DNA from: Saccharopolyspora gloriosae
GTDB taxonomy: Bacteria > Actinomycetota > Actinomycetes > Mycobacteriales > Pseudonocardiaceae
Assembly (NCBI RefSeq): GCF_014203325.1
Contig: NZ_JACHIV010000001.1
Span: 4,093,501 to 4,157,500 of the forward strand
DNA length: 64,000 bases
Direction: 5' to 3'
Shown here: positions 20,461 through 29,347 of the stretch, in pieces
Layout: every line of letters begins with the position of its first letter
How positions within the stretch are numbered: the first letter of the stretch is position 1
Position numbers and translations under genes: made by a program
The notes under the pieces: generated by a model
Databases searched by the model: none
Seen by the model: only the letters and a program-made list of their open reading frames with translations
What the model was told of the DNA's origin: nothing

Positions 20461-21122
20461 CAGTCGCGCAGCTCCCTCAGTTCGTCGAGGTCGGTGTCGC
20501 CGAAGGTGTCCCTCATGCGCGTCGTCAGGATCTGCAGCACCAGCACGACCATCAGCACGTCCAGGGACACCCCCAGTTCCACGGCCGGTCCCGCACCGGA
20601 GGTGGTGAGGAAGCCGACCGCGGTGATGCCGTTGTCCATCAGCAGGAACCCGACCAGCTGGGACAGCGCGCGCCGCCGGGTGACCAGGACGAAGAAGCCG
20701 ATCAGCACCACGGTCATGCCGACCGGGACGGCCTGCGTCGCCGCCGACGGAGCCAACGCCACCAGGGGTCGCGAGATCGCGTGGCCCAGTAGCGCCAGCA
20801 CCGCGGCGGCGAGCAGCGAAGACGCCACGTTGACCAACGGCCGGACGTCCCGCCGCTGCTCACCGGCTGCCGCCAGCGCCCGTCGAAGCAGAGCGGGCAG
20901 CACTCCCGCGCGGAGCACGAGGAGTCCCACCGCGACGACCCCCAGCTCGACCGACCCGTCCCGCACGGCAAGGACCGCGACGAGAGCCGCCAGCGCCGCT
21001 CCTTGCAGCGCGAAGACGCGGATGATGACGGTCAGCTCCCGCCGCCACAGCACGAGCACCGACGTGATCAGCAGCAGTCCGCACGCCAGGTCCAGCAGCT
21101 GGACGTAGAGGTCGTGGCTCAT
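20460..21122 (-). CDS. hycP: membrane subunit HycP (HyfE/NuoK-like)
   Basis: A 220-residue membrane protein with about six or seven hydrophobic helices, the length and pattern of HyfE/HycP subunits. These carry a NuoK-like module at the C-terminal end (FLLMDNGITAVGFLTT, VELGVSLDVLMVVLVLQIL). The start MSHDLYVQLLDLACGLLLITS matches the family. Its stop overlaps the start of hycQ (TGATG). It is upstream of hycQ and 48 bp downstream of hycD. It probably forms part of the ion path of the membrane arm. Confidence 0.87.
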   Translation of the reverse strand: MSHDLYVQLLDLACGLLLITSVLVLWRRELTVIIRVFALQGAALAALVAVLAVRDGSVELGVVAVGLLVLRAGVLPALLRRALAAAGEQRRDVRPLVNVASSLLAAAVLALLGHAISRPLVALAPSAATQAVPVGMTVVLIGFFVLVTRRRALSQLVGFLLMDNGITAVGFLTTSGAGPAVELGVSLDVLMVVLVLQILTTRMRDTFGDTDLDELRELRD

Positions 21123-21170
21123 CGCGATCTCGGGTGGTCGGTCGTCATGGTGCTTCTCCTCGGATGCTTG

Positions 21171-22127
21171 TCAGTGCGGCTGTGCCAGGAAGAAGGACGC
21201 GGCGACGGCCAGCAGCGCGAGCAGGAACGAACCGGCCAGCAACTCGGGCACCCGGAACAGGCGCAGCTTGGCCGCGAACACCTCGCCCACCGCGAGCAGG
21301 CCGCCGAGCAGCGCCACCTTGGCGACGAAGGCCGCGACCCCGACGAGCAGGGCGAGCGGCGCGGCGCTGGTCGCGATGCCCCACGGGACGAACAGGTTCG
21401 CCAGCAGCCCGAGGAACACGGTCAGCCGCATCGCCGAGGCCCACTCGACCAGGGCGAGGTCCCGGCCCGCGAACTCCAGGGTCATCGCCTCGTGCACCAT
21501 CGTCAGTTCCAGGTGCGTGGACGGGTTGTCCACCGGGAGCCGGCCCGTCTCGGCGATGATCACCACACCCAGCGCGACCGCGGCCAGCAGGCTGACCGGG
21601 GAGATCACGCGCGCCGGGTCGTGCAAGGCGGAGGTGACGATCGCCCCCAGATCCGTGGATCCGACCCGCACCGACAACGCGAAGATCGACACCAGCAGCG
21701 TCGGCTCGACGAGGGCGATGATGGTCATCTCTCGGCTGGCGCCCATGCCGCCGAACGCGGTGCCGGTGTCCAGCCCGGCCAGCGCCAGCGCGACGGTGCC
21801 CAGCGCGAGCAGCGCGACCACCGCGAACAGGTCGGCCACCGGACTCACGGCCGACGCCGTCGTCACGAACGGAGCCACCAGCGCGACCACCGCCGTCGTG
21901 GACACCAGCAGCAACGGCGCGACGCGGAACACCTCGCCGGTGCCGTGCGGTGCGATCGATTCCTTGCGCAGCAGCTTGCGCAGGTCTCGCCACGGCTGGC
22001 CGATCCCGGCCCCGGCACGACCTTCGAGGCGTGCCCGGACCTGGCGCATCATCCCGATCAGGAGCGGTGCTCCCCCGATCACGAGCAGGCACTGGAGAAT
22101 CCCGCCGATCACGCCCAGCGCGTTCAT
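21171..22127 (-). CDS. hycD: membrane subunit HycD (NuoH-like)
   Basis: A 318-residue membrane protein with about eight segments, homologous to NuoH and HycD, which anchor the peripheral arm and shape the quinone or coupling site. Typical stretches are RLEGRAGAGIGQPWRDLRKLLRKE near residue 35, the acidic loop AETGRLPVDNPSTHLELTMVHEAM and the C-terminal helices. ATG at 22127 overlaps the stop of the upstream antiporter-like gene by four bases (ATGA). The acidic loop conserved in complex I is intact, which supports a coupling role even though the large subunit has no metal ligands. Confidence 0.9.
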   Translation of the reverse strand: MNALGVIGGILQCLLVIGGAPLLIGMMRQVRARLEGRAGAGIGQPWRDLRKLLRKESIAPHGTGEVFRVAPLLLVSTTAVVALVAPFVTTASAVSPVADLFAVVALLALGTVALALAGLDTGTAFGGMGASREMTIIALVEPTLLVSIFALSVRVGSTDLGAIVTSALHDPARVISPVSLLAAVALGVVIIAETGRLPVDNPSTHLELTMVHEAMTLEFAGRDLALVEWASAMRLTVFLGLLANLFVPWGIATSAAPLALLVGVAAFVAKVALLGGLLAVGEVFAAKLRLFRVPELLAGSFLLALLAVAASFFLAQPH

Positions 22128-24142
22128 CGGATCACCACCAGCAGGATCAACAACCCGCACACGGTGTAGAAGCCGTAGCCGAGGTAGCGGTGCATGCTGC
22201 CGTTGGCCAGACCCCGGGCGGTTTCGCCCCAGGCCGCGAACAACTTCAGGACGGGCTCGTAAACGCGGCGTTCGAGGCGATCGGGCACCCGCTGGCGGTA
22301 TTCGACGGCGTGCACCAGGTAGCTCGATTCCCGGTGGTGGGTCACGTCGATGTCCTGTTCCGGTTGCACCACGTCGTCGAAGACCCGTTGCAGCGGCTCG
22401 GCGAACGACGTCGCCGTGTACTCCGTGCGGGCGGGCAAGGGTCCCGCACCGCAGTCCCACGACCGCGCGGCGCGCGGGGCTCGTCGTGCCGCGATCAGCC
22501 GCACCCCCGCGAAGAAGACGGCGGCGACCGCCAGCAGTGCTGCGATGAGCAGCAACGGCGAAAGCGCACCCGCGACCCCGTTCAACCGCAACGTGATCAC
22601 GCCGCTCACGGCGGGTTGCGCGCGACCCGAGATCGCGGTGCTCACGGACGCGATGGCGGGCAGCACCGCGCTCGGCAACAGCGCGAGCACGACGCAGGCC
22701 GCACCCGCCAATCCCATCCCGGCCAGCATGCCGGGCGGGCTTTCCACCGCCTCCGCGGCAGCGCTGCTGCGCGGCCGGGCCAGGAACCCCACGCCGAAGG
22801 CCTTCACGAAGGTGGCCACCGCCAGCCCGGCGGTCAGCGCCACCGCGGCGACCGCCACCGGCATCACGATCGCCGTGGCCCCGCCCGAAGCGGGCAGCCC
22901 GTGGATCAGGGCCTGCAGCAACAGCCACTCGCTGACGAACGCGGTCCCGGGCGGCAACGCCGAGGCCGCCAGCGCTCCGAGTCCGAAGCACCACGTGGTC
23001 ACCGGCATGCCCGTCCGGAGCCCGCCCAGCTCGTCGAGATCGCGGCTGCCGGTGGCGCGCAGCACCGACCCGGCGGCGAGGAACAGCAACGTCTTGAAGG
23101 CGGCGTGGTTGATCACGTGCAGCAGAGCCGCGGCCAGGGCCACGCCCGCCAGCACCCGATCTCCCCCGGAGGCGAAGAGCCCGGCCGCTCCGAGCCCGAT
23201 CAGCACGAGTCCCATGTTCTCGGTGGTCGAATTCCCCAGCAGGCGCTTGAGATCGGCGCTCATGGCTGCCTGCAAGATCCCGTAGACCGCGGACAGCGCG
23301 CCCAGCCCGAGCACCAGCAGCCACCACCAGGCAGGCCCGCCGCCGAGCAGGTCGAAACCGACCCGGGCGATGCCGTAGATCCCGAGGTTGACCATCGCCG
23401 CCGACATCAGCGCCGACACGTGGCTCGGAGCTTCGGGATGCGCCCGCGGCAGCCAGGCGTGCAGCGGCAGGACTCCGGCCTTGGACGTGAACCCGGCCAA
23501 GGTCAGCACGAACACGACGCCTGCTGCGGTCGGCGTCAGCGTCGCCGCGGCGGCTCGCAGGGCCGGGAACGAATCATCGGCGGCGTGCCCCGCCGCCACG
23601 AGCAGCCCGATCATGATCGCGACCGCGCCGAGGTGCGTCATCACGGCGTACCAGCGCCCCGCCACCACCACGGTGTCGCGACGCCGGTGCTCGGCGAGCA
23701 CCAGCACGAGCGACGTCAGCGCCATCAGTTCCCAGCACACCAAGAACGTGCCGACGCTGTCCGCCGTCGGCACCAGCAGCATCGCCAGCACGAACAACGG
23801 CGTCATCGCTTGAACGCACCTGCCGTCGAGCCCGTGGCGGGCGTACCCGATGCCGTACACCGCCACCGCGATCGCCACGCCCCCGGTCACCGCCAGGAAC
23901 AGGCCGCTCAACTCGTCCACCGCGAACGACGCGCCGAACAGCGGCAACAGCGCCGGGAACTCCACCGAGCACGACTGCCCGGCCAAGGCGCCGGCCCCCG
24001 CGACCGCACCGCCCGCCCCGACGACGGCCGTCCCCACCCCGACCGGGACGGGACGCATCCGCCGCGGGAACGTCAAGGCCAGCAACGCACTGAGCAGCCC
24101 GGCGGCCACGGCCGCACCGAGGCCCGCTTCGACGAGGTTCAT
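22124..24142 (-). CDS. antiporter-like membrane subunit (HyfB/NuoL-like; Rv0083-type)
   Basis: A 672-residue proton-translocating subunit of the NuoL/HyfB type with about 16 membrane helices. Core motifs are GFTSKAGVLPLHAWLPRAHPEAPSHVSALMSAAMVN, NSTTENMGLVLIGLG and INHAAFKTLLFLAAGS. A long C-terminal part (YTATSFAEPLQRVFDDVV) precedes a final hydrophobic helix, as in HyfB and HycC. ATG at 24142 overlaps the stop of the NuoB-like gene. Together with hycD, hycP and hycQ it forms the membrane arm of the complex. Confidence 0.9.
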   Translation of the reverse strand: MNLVEAGLGAAVAAGLLSALLALTFPRRMRPVPVGVGTAVVGAGGAVAGAGALAGQSCSVEFPALLPLFGASFAVDELSGLFLAVTGGVAIAVAVYGIGYARHGLDGRCVQAMTPLFVLAMLLVPTADSVGTFLVCWELMALTSLVLVLAEHRRRDTVVVAGRWYAVMTHLGAVAIMIGLLVAAGHAADDSFPALRAAAATLTPTAAGVVFVLTLAGFTSKAGVLPLHAWLPRAHPEAPSHVSALMSAAMVNLGIYGIARVGFDLLGGGPAWWWLLVLGLGALSAVYGILQAAMSADLKRLLGNSTTENMGLVLIGLGAAGLFASGGDRVLAGVALAAALLHVINHAAFKTLLFLAAGSVLRATGSRDLDELGGLRTGMPVTTWCFGLGALAASALPPGTAFVSEWLLLQALIHGLPASGGATAIVMPVAVAAVALTAGLAVATFVKAFGVGFLARPRSSAAAEAVESPPGMLAGMGLAGAACVVLALLPSAVLPAIASVSTAISGRAQPAVSGVITLRLNGVAGALSPLLLIAALLAVAAVFFAGVRLIAARRAPRAARSWDCGAGPLPARTEYTATSFAEPLQRVFDDVVQPEQDIDVTHHRESSYLVHAVEYRQRVPDRLERRVYEPVLKLFAAWGETARGLANGSMHRYLGYGFYTVCGLLILLVVIR

Positions 24143-24621
24143 CGACCGGTCAACTTCCGCAGGCCCTCGACGATCTGCTCCGGGCGAGGCGGGCAACCCG
24201 CGATCTCCACGTCGACGGGCACCACGTCCCGCACGGCGCCTTCGACCCCGTACGCCTCGGCGAACGCGCCGCAATTGCGGGCGCAGTCGCCGACGGCCAC
24301 CACGAACTTCGGTTCCGGCAGCGCTTCGAAGGTCCGCCGCAACGGTTCGGCCATGTTCCGCGTCACCGGGCCGGTCACCAGCACCGCATCAGCGTGCCGC
24401 GGCGAGGCCACCAGCCGGGCACCGTAGCGTTCGGCGTCGTGCACCGGACCGAACGCGGAGCCGATCTCGACTTCGCAGCCGTTGCACGATCCCGCGTCCA
24501 CGTGCCGGATCTGCACCGACCCGCCTAATTCCGCCGCGAGCGCGGGCTCGTCGCCCGGCTTCGGCGGCGCGGGTTCGGCCACCCGCCCCGTCCTGCGGAT
24601 CTTGCGCCACAAATTCAGCAC
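24139..24621 (-). CDS. NuoB/HycG-like 4Fe-4S subunit (Rv0082-type)
   Basis: A 160-residue small subunit of the complex I 20 kDa / hydrogenase small subunit family. The 4Fe-4S ligands are present: Cys46 and Cys49 in SCNGCE, Cys113 in GDCARNC, and Cys143 in AGCPP. This electron-transfer cluster is therefore kept although the partner large subunit has lost its NiFe ligands. The GTG at 24621 follows GGAG by 6 bases. It is the first structural gene after the ArsR regulator. Confidence 0.9.
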   Translation of the reverse strand: MLNLWRKIRRTGRVAEPAPPKPGDEPALAAELGGSVQIRHVDAGSCNGCEVEIGSAFGPVHDAERYGARLVASPRHADAVLVTGPVTRNMAEPLRRTFEALPEPKFVVAVGDCARNCGAFAEAYGVEGAVRDVVPVDVEIAGCPPRPEQIVEGLRKLTGR

Positions 24622-24700
24622 AGGGTGCTCCCAATTCCCCTTGGAGCGCGGCGGTCACCCCGCCGACCGGCAGGGCCGGATCTCGGCAGGCGACCGCGGT

Positions 24701-25045
24701 TCACGCGCTCGCGGACTCGTCGGGCTTGCGCAGGTCGTCGAGCAGTTCGGCCTGCCCGGACAGCACTTTGGTCAGGATCGTCCGCGCCACCGCCATCAGC
24801 TCCGCCACGTGCGGGCTGGTCAGCGAGTAGTAGACGGCGGAACCCTCCTTGCGGGTGGTGACGAGCCCGGCCCGGCGCAGCACGGCGAGCTGCTGCGAGA
24901 GGTTCGCCGACTCGATCCCGACCTCCGGGAGCATTTCGGAGACGGCGTGCTCGCGTTCGCTCAGCAGCTCCAGCACCCGAATCCGCGCAGGATGCCCCAG
25001 CGTTTTGAAGAACTCGGCCTTCAGCTGATACAGCGGCGTGCTCAT
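24701..25045 (-). CDS. ArsR family transcriptional regulator (Rv0081-like)
   Basis: A 114-residue winged-helix regulator that opens the hydrogenase-like operon. The sequence (YQLKAEFFKTLGHPARIRVLELL, SANLSQQLAVLRRAGLV, then an SPHVAELMAVARTIL helix) closely resembles M. tuberculosis Rv0081 as I recall it, a hypoxia-linked regulator of its own operon. It contains no cysteine, so classic thiol metal sensing is excluded. The ATG at 25045 follows GGAGATGG. An AT-rich stretch with inverted repeats lies about 90 bp upstream and is the likely autoregulatory site. Confidence 0.9.
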   Translation of the reverse strand: MSTPLYQLKAEFFKTLGHPARIRVLELLSEREHAVSEMLPEVGIESANLSQQLAVLRRAGLVTTRKEGSAVYYSLTSPHVAELMAVARTILTKVLSGQAELLDDLRKPDESASA

Positions 25046-25120
25046 CCATCTCCCTCCGCGGAACCCGCGACGCGTTCCCCGCCACCAGCGCGCGTCGTGC
25101 TCCGGCTCGTACCGGGGAAC

Positions 25121-25162
25121 AAGATGTCAGCAATTGCAAACTTTAGCAACTATTAGATCAGT
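25121..25162. promoter_or_regulatory. AT-rich promoter/operator region of the hyc-like operon
   Basis: In otherwise GC-rich DNA this 42-bp stretch is strikingly AT-rich. It holds the perfect palindrome GCAATTGC (25130-25137) and TTGCAAACTTTAGCAA (25134-25149), whose outer TTGC and GCAA arms match. It lies 76-117 bp before the ArsR start, the expected place for the promoter and an ArsR-type operator. Confidence 0.5.
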
Positions 25163-25291
25163 GAAGGGCGTCGCGAAGGCTCGTCCGGAACGGATGGCGT
25201 CGTGCGCGTCGAGCTGGGTGGTGATCGAATCCGCCGTGATCCAGTTCGCGCGGCGCTGCCTACGGCACTCCCCCGCCTCGATCGGGCCTTG

Positions 25292-26323
25292 TCACCGGCA
25301 GGCCGCGCGGAGGTCCGCCAGGAGTTCCGGGCCGGTCCAGGTGTCGCGGCGGTCCGGTGGTGTCTTCTCCGCTCGCTTGACCAGTTCCACGACTCGGGCC
25401 GAGGCCGGCGCGGGCAGCGAGTGGCGGGTGGCCATGGCGACGACTTCGCCCTGCAGCATGTCGATCTCGGTGACCCGCCCGCGTTGCAGATCTTCCCACG
25501 TGGAGGAGCGGGCGTGCGGGTCGATGGCCAGGATGCGGCGGGCCACGCGGCGGAACACCGCGTCGGGAAACCGCAGCAGCCGTGGGATGAGCGCGGGCGG
25601 GATCGGCATGAGCTTGGCCGGTTCGACGCCCTCCGCGCGGAAGGCGGCGAGGGCTTCGCGTTGGCACAGCGCGAGGCAGGCGCGGAAGGAGCGCTGTTCG
25701 AGCTGGGTGCGCAGCGGGAGCCCGGACAGTGCGTTGAGCGCGTTGTTGAGGTTCATCAGCAACTTCGCGTGCTGCACGCCGCGCATGTCGGCGTGCGGCT
25801 GCACGGCGAGGTCCGCCTCGGCCAGGGTGGCGATGAGGGGCCGGGCCGCCGGGACGTCGTCCAGCATCAGCGCGCCCTCGCTGCCCTGGTGGAAGTGTCC
25901 GGGCCGGGTCTGCACGACGTTGTAGGGCACCATCCCGGCCAGCACGGTGTGCTCGGGCAGCTCGGCGCGCAGCAGCTCCGCGTTGTGCAGCCCGTTCTGG
26001 AGGCTGCACACCACGGTCCGCTCGTCGAGGTGCGGGGCGAGGTCGCGGGCGGCGGTGACCGTGTCCGCGGATTTGACGGTGATGAGCACGATGTCCGCTC
26101 CGGCGACGGCGTCCGGCCCGGTGGCGGTCCGTAGCGCGGACGCGGGGACGTACCGGGGCGGGCGGCTGCCACCGGTCACCGACACCCCGTCGTCCTGCAC
26201 GACGGCCATGGCCTTGGCACGGCCGATCAGCGTGACGTCGGCGACCGGCGCGAGCCGGCCGCCGAGGTAGCCGCCGATGCTGCCTGCGCCGAACACCGCG
26301 ATGCGCGGAAGCGCCTGGGACAC
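25292..26323 (-). CDS. ketopantoate reductase family protein (2-dehydropantoate 2-reductase-like)
   Basis: A 343-residue NADPH-dependent reductase of the PanE/ApbA family. The Rossmann motif GAGSIGGYLGG is at residues about 11-21, followed by ITVKSADT and the C-terminal helical domain with the catalytic lysine in QHAKLLMNLNNALNAL and the typical STWEDLQRGRVTEIDMLQGEVV. Length is slightly over the family norm. It lies 39 bp downstream of the FAD dehydrogenase and probably shares its transcript. True ketopantoate reduction is possible but many paralogues reduce other 2-oxo acids, so I give no gene symbol. Confidence 0.87.
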   Translation of the reverse strand: MSQALPRIAVFGAGSIGGYLGGRLAPVADVTLIGRAKAMAVVQDDGVSVTGGSRPPRYVPASALRTATGPDAVAGADIVLITVKSADTVTAARDLAPHLDERTVVCSLQNGLHNAELLRAELPEHTVLAGMVPYNVVQTRPGHFHQGSEGALMLDDVPAARPLIATLAEADLAVQPHADMRGVQHAKLLMNLNNALNALSGLPLRTQLEQRSFRACLALCQREALAAFRAEGVEPAKLMPIPPALIPRLLRFPDAVFRRVARRILAIDPHARSSTWEDLQRGRVTEIDMLQGEVVAMATRHSLPAPASARVVELVKRAEKTPPDRRDTWTGPELLADLRAACR

Positions 26324-26362
26324 GGGAGGATTCCGCCTTTCGTGGTCGTGCCGGCAGGGAGG

Positions 26363-28063
26363 TCAGGCGACCGCGTCGGCCGCGGCGCGGCCCGCGTTGC
26401 GCCCGGAGAACAGGCAGCCGCCGAGGAACGTGCCCTCCAGCGCGTTGTAGCCGTGCACACCGCCGCCGCCGAACCCGGCGGCCTCCCCGACCGCGTACAG
26501 CCCGTCGATGGGACGCCCGTCGGAGCCGAGGGCGCGGGAGTCGAGATCGGTCTGGATGCCGCCGAGCGTCTTGCGGGTCAGCACGTGCAGCTTGACGCCG
26601 ATCAGCGGGCCGGCGGCGGGGTCCAGGATTCGGTGCGGCGCGACGGTGCGGCTGAGCCGGTCGCCGAGGAAGCGGCGCGAATTGCGGATGCCCTGCACCT
26701 GCGAGTCCTTGCTGTAGGGGTTGGCGATCTGCAGGTCGCGGGCCTCGATCTGGCCGCGCAGCGACGCGGCGTCCAGCAGCGGCCGGTCGGTCAGGCCGTT
26801 CATCTTCGCCACGAGCTCGTCCAGGCCGGTCGCGACGACGAAGTCCGCGCCGCGGTTCTTGAACGCCTCCACCGGCCCGGTCGCGCCCTTGGACAGGATG
26901 CGTTCCCGCAGGACCGCTTTGCGGTCGCCGCTGGTGAGGTCGGGGTTCTGCTCGGAGCCCGACAGGGCGAACTCCTTCTCGATGATCTTCTCGGTGAGGA
27001 TGAACCAGGAGTGGTCGTGGTCGGCGATGTCCTCGGTGGTGCGCAGGTGCTTGAGCGTGCCGAGCGTGTCGTAGCCGGGCAGGCACGGGTCGGGCAGGCG
27101 GCGGCCGAGCGCGTCGAACCACATCGAGGACGGCCCGGGCAGGATCCGGATGCCGTGACCGGGCCACACGGGGTTCCAGTTCTGGATTCCTTCGGTGTAG
27201 TGCCACATCCGGTCGCGGTTGACCAGCCGCACCCCGGCGGCGTCGCTGATCTGGAGCAGCCGCCCGTCGACGTACTCGGGAACGCCGGTGACCATGTTCT
27301 TCGGTGCGGTGCCGAGCCGCTTCGGCCAGTGCGCGCGCACCAGGTCGTGGTTGGCACCGATGCCGCCACCGGCGAGCACGACGGCCTGCGCGGTCAGCTC
27401 GAAGGAACCGGCCGCGTCCCGGTTGGACGCCACTCCGCGCGGCGAGGAGTCCTCGGCCAGCACGGTTCCGCGCACTCCCGTCGCCGCCCCGTCCTGGATG
27501 ACGAGCTCGTCGACCTGGTGGCGGTGGTGGAAGGTGAGCAGCCCTTCGTCGGCGGCCCGCTGGGCGCTGCGCACGAACGGCCCCACCACTCCGGTGCCCG
27601 TGCCCCAGGCGACGTGGAAGCGCGGGACGGAGTTGCCGTGCCCGTCGGCGCGCAGGTCACCGCGTTCGGCCCACCCGACCATCGGGGTGAACTTGATCCC
27701 GTGCGCGTCGAGCCAGGACCGCTTCTCCCCCGCGGCGAAGTCCACGTAGGCGCGCGCCCAGCGCACCGCCCACGAGTCCTCGTCCTCCAAGCGGTCGAAC
27801 TGCGCGCTGCCCTGCCAGTCGTTCCACGCGAGTTCGGCGGAGTCCTTGACGCCGAGGCGCCGCTGCTCGGGCGTGTCCACCAGGAACAGGCCGCCGAACG
27901 ACCAGTACGCCTGACCGCCGAGGTTGGCCGCGCTCTCCTGGTCGACCAGCGCCACCTTCCGCCCGCGAGCGGTCAGCTCGTGCGCCGCGACCAGCCCCGA
28001 CAGGCCTCCTCCGACCACGATCACGTCCGCGTCCACCACTGCCACCGCCCGTTCGTCGCTCAC
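26363..28063 (-). CDS. FAD-binding dehydrogenase (3-ketosteroid dehydrogenase / fumarate reductase flavoprotein fold)
   Basis: A 566-residue flavoprotein. The N-terminal dinucleotide motif is VIVVGGGLSGLVAAHELTARG and the C-terminal FAD motif is GLYAVGEAAGFGGGGVHGYNALEGTFLGGCLFSGRNAG. The family (COG3573) oxidises or reduces steroid-like or acyl substrates; the substrate here is unknown. The GTG at 28063 was chosen because it starts about 15 residues before the Rossmann strand; no strong ribosome site is visible. It is divergent from a PucR gene 103 bp away and is followed by the ketopantoate reductase-like gene. Confidence 0.87.
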   Translation of the reverse strand: MSDERAVAVVDADVIVVGGGLSGLVAAHELTARGRKVALVDQESAANLGGQAYWSFGGLFLVDTPEQRRLGVKDSAELAWNDWQGSAQFDRLEDEDSWAVRWARAYVDFAAGEKRSWLDAHGIKFTPMVGWAERGDLRADGHGNSVPRFHVAWGTGTGVVGPFVRSAQRAADEGLLTFHHRHQVDELVIQDGAATGVRGTVLAEDSSPRGVASNRDAAGSFELTAQAVVLAGGGIGANHDLVRAHWPKRLGTAPKNMVTGVPEYVDGRLLQISDAAGVRLVNRDRMWHYTEGIQNWNPVWPGHGIRILPGPSSMWFDALGRRLPDPCLPGYDTLGTLKHLRTTEDIADHDHSWFILTEKIIEKEFALSGSEQNPDLTSGDRKAVLRERILSKGATGPVEAFKNRGADFVVATGLDELVAKMNGLTDRPLLDAASLRGQIEARDLQIANPYSKDSQVQGIRNSRRFLGDRLSRTVAPHRILDPAAGPLIGVKLHVLTRKTLGGIQTDLDSRALGSDGRPIDGLYAVGEAAGFGGGGVHGYNALEGTFLGGCLFSGRNAGRAAADAVA

Positions 28064-28166
28064 CGTTGCGCGGACCCCAGCTTGCTTCGGTCCGGTGCCC
28101 GGTGACCAGCTCGTTCGTCCGGGAGACGCAGTAGGTTTGTCACCCGGTGATGAACAGGAGGCGCCC

Positions 28167-29345
28167 ATGAGCACGTCCGAACGGGTCCAGGTGGTCGATC
28201 AGGTCCGGTCCCGGCTGTCCGACCTGACCGATGCGACCCTCGACGCGGTCCGCACCGCCGTGCCCGCGTACCGGGACGTGCGCGGCGATCAGCTCCGCGA
28301 CGTCGAAGCGATCACCTCGTGGGTGCTGGTCCGGTTGCTGCGGGCGTGGGCGGAGGGCGGCGGTGTCCTCGACGACGCCGACCGCGGCCGGTTCCGCGGC
28401 ATCGGCGCCGCGCGCGCCGAGGACGGCCGCCCGCTCACCGCCGTGCTGCGCGCCTACCGGGTGGCGGCGGTCGCCGCGACCGACCACCTGCGCGAGCTCG
28501 GCCGCGGCAGGCTCGACGTCGACGACGTGGCCGACCTCACCACGGTGCTGCTCACCGCGTTGGACGACCTGTCCGAATCCCTCATGGCCGGGTACGGGGC
28601 CGCGCGCGACCGCCTCGGCGCCGACCTCGACCGCGCCCGTCGCGACCTGTTGGACGACCTGCTCGTCGGCAGGCAGTCCTCCGCCGGAGCGCTCGCCGAC
28701 CGCAGCCGCGAACTCGGCGTCGAACTCGCCCCGGAACCGTCGCTGCTCATCGTCGAATCGACCGATTCCGGTGCTGCCATCGAAGAATCCGCCGCCCACG
28801 ACCTGTTCGCGGACGCCGCAGCCCGGCCGCTGCTCACCCTGCACGGACCGCGCGCGGTGCTGCTCCTGAACGTCCGCCCCGGTCCCGAACTGGACGAGGC
28901 GTGCCGAGAGCGGGAATGGCGCGGTTGCCTCATCGTCGGCCACCCGATCACGGCCGTCGCCGCGAGCCACCGCCTGGCCGCCCACGCGCTCGACACCGCC
29001 CCCGCCCACTCGTTCCGCGACCGCGCCCTGCTCGACGAGGGCGACGCCCGCTTCCTGAGCGTGCTCGCGGCCCGCCCCGACGCGGACCCCGCCGCCGTGG
29101 TCCGCGCGGTCCTCGGCCCGATCGCCGCCCCGTCCCAACGGCACCTGCTCGACGGCCTCGCCGCGTTCCTGGCGGCCGACACGGTCACCGACGCGGCGAA
29201 CCGGCTGCACCTGCACCCGCAAACCCTGCGCTACCGCCTGCGCCGCGTCCGCGACCTCACCGGCCGCGACCCGCACGACCCGTGGCACCACCTCGTCCTC
29301 GCCGCCGCAGCACAACTCCACCGCCCGGACGGCCAGACCCGCTGA
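28167..29345 (+). CDS. PucR family transcriptional regulator
   Basis: A 392-residue regulator. The N-terminal ~170 residues are helical and resemble the RsbT co-antagonist/CdaR-like region (LRDVEAITSWVLVRLL, RPLTAVLRAYRVAAVAATDHLREL). A GGDEF-like middle follows, and the last ~60 residues are the PucR C-terminal HTH (DTVTDAANRLHLHPQTLRYRLRRVRDLTGRDPHDPWHHLVLAAA). ATG at 28167 follows AGGAGG by 6 bases. It is divergent from the FAD dehydrogenase gene and is probably its regulator. It ends 10 bp before a strong hairpin. Confidence 0.9.
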   Translation: MSTSERVQVVDQVRSRLSDLTDATLDAVRTAVPAYRDVRGDQLRDVEAITSWVLVRLLRAWAEGGGVLDDADRGRFRGIGAARAEDGRPLTAVLRAYRVAAVAATDHLRELGRGRLDVDDVADLTTVLLTALDDLSESLMAGYGAARDRLGADLDRARRDLLDDLLVGRQSSAGALADRSRELGVELAPEPSLLIVESTDSGAAIEESAAHDLFADAAARPLLTLHGPRAVLLLNVRPGPELDEACREREWRGCLIVGHPITAVAASHRLAAHALDTAPAHSFRDRALLDEGDARFLSVLAARPDADPAAVVRAVLGPIAAPSQRHLLDGLAAFLAADTVTDAANRLHLHPQTLRYRLRRVRDLTGRDPHDPWHHLVLAAAAQLHRPDGQTR

Positions 29346-29347
29346 CC

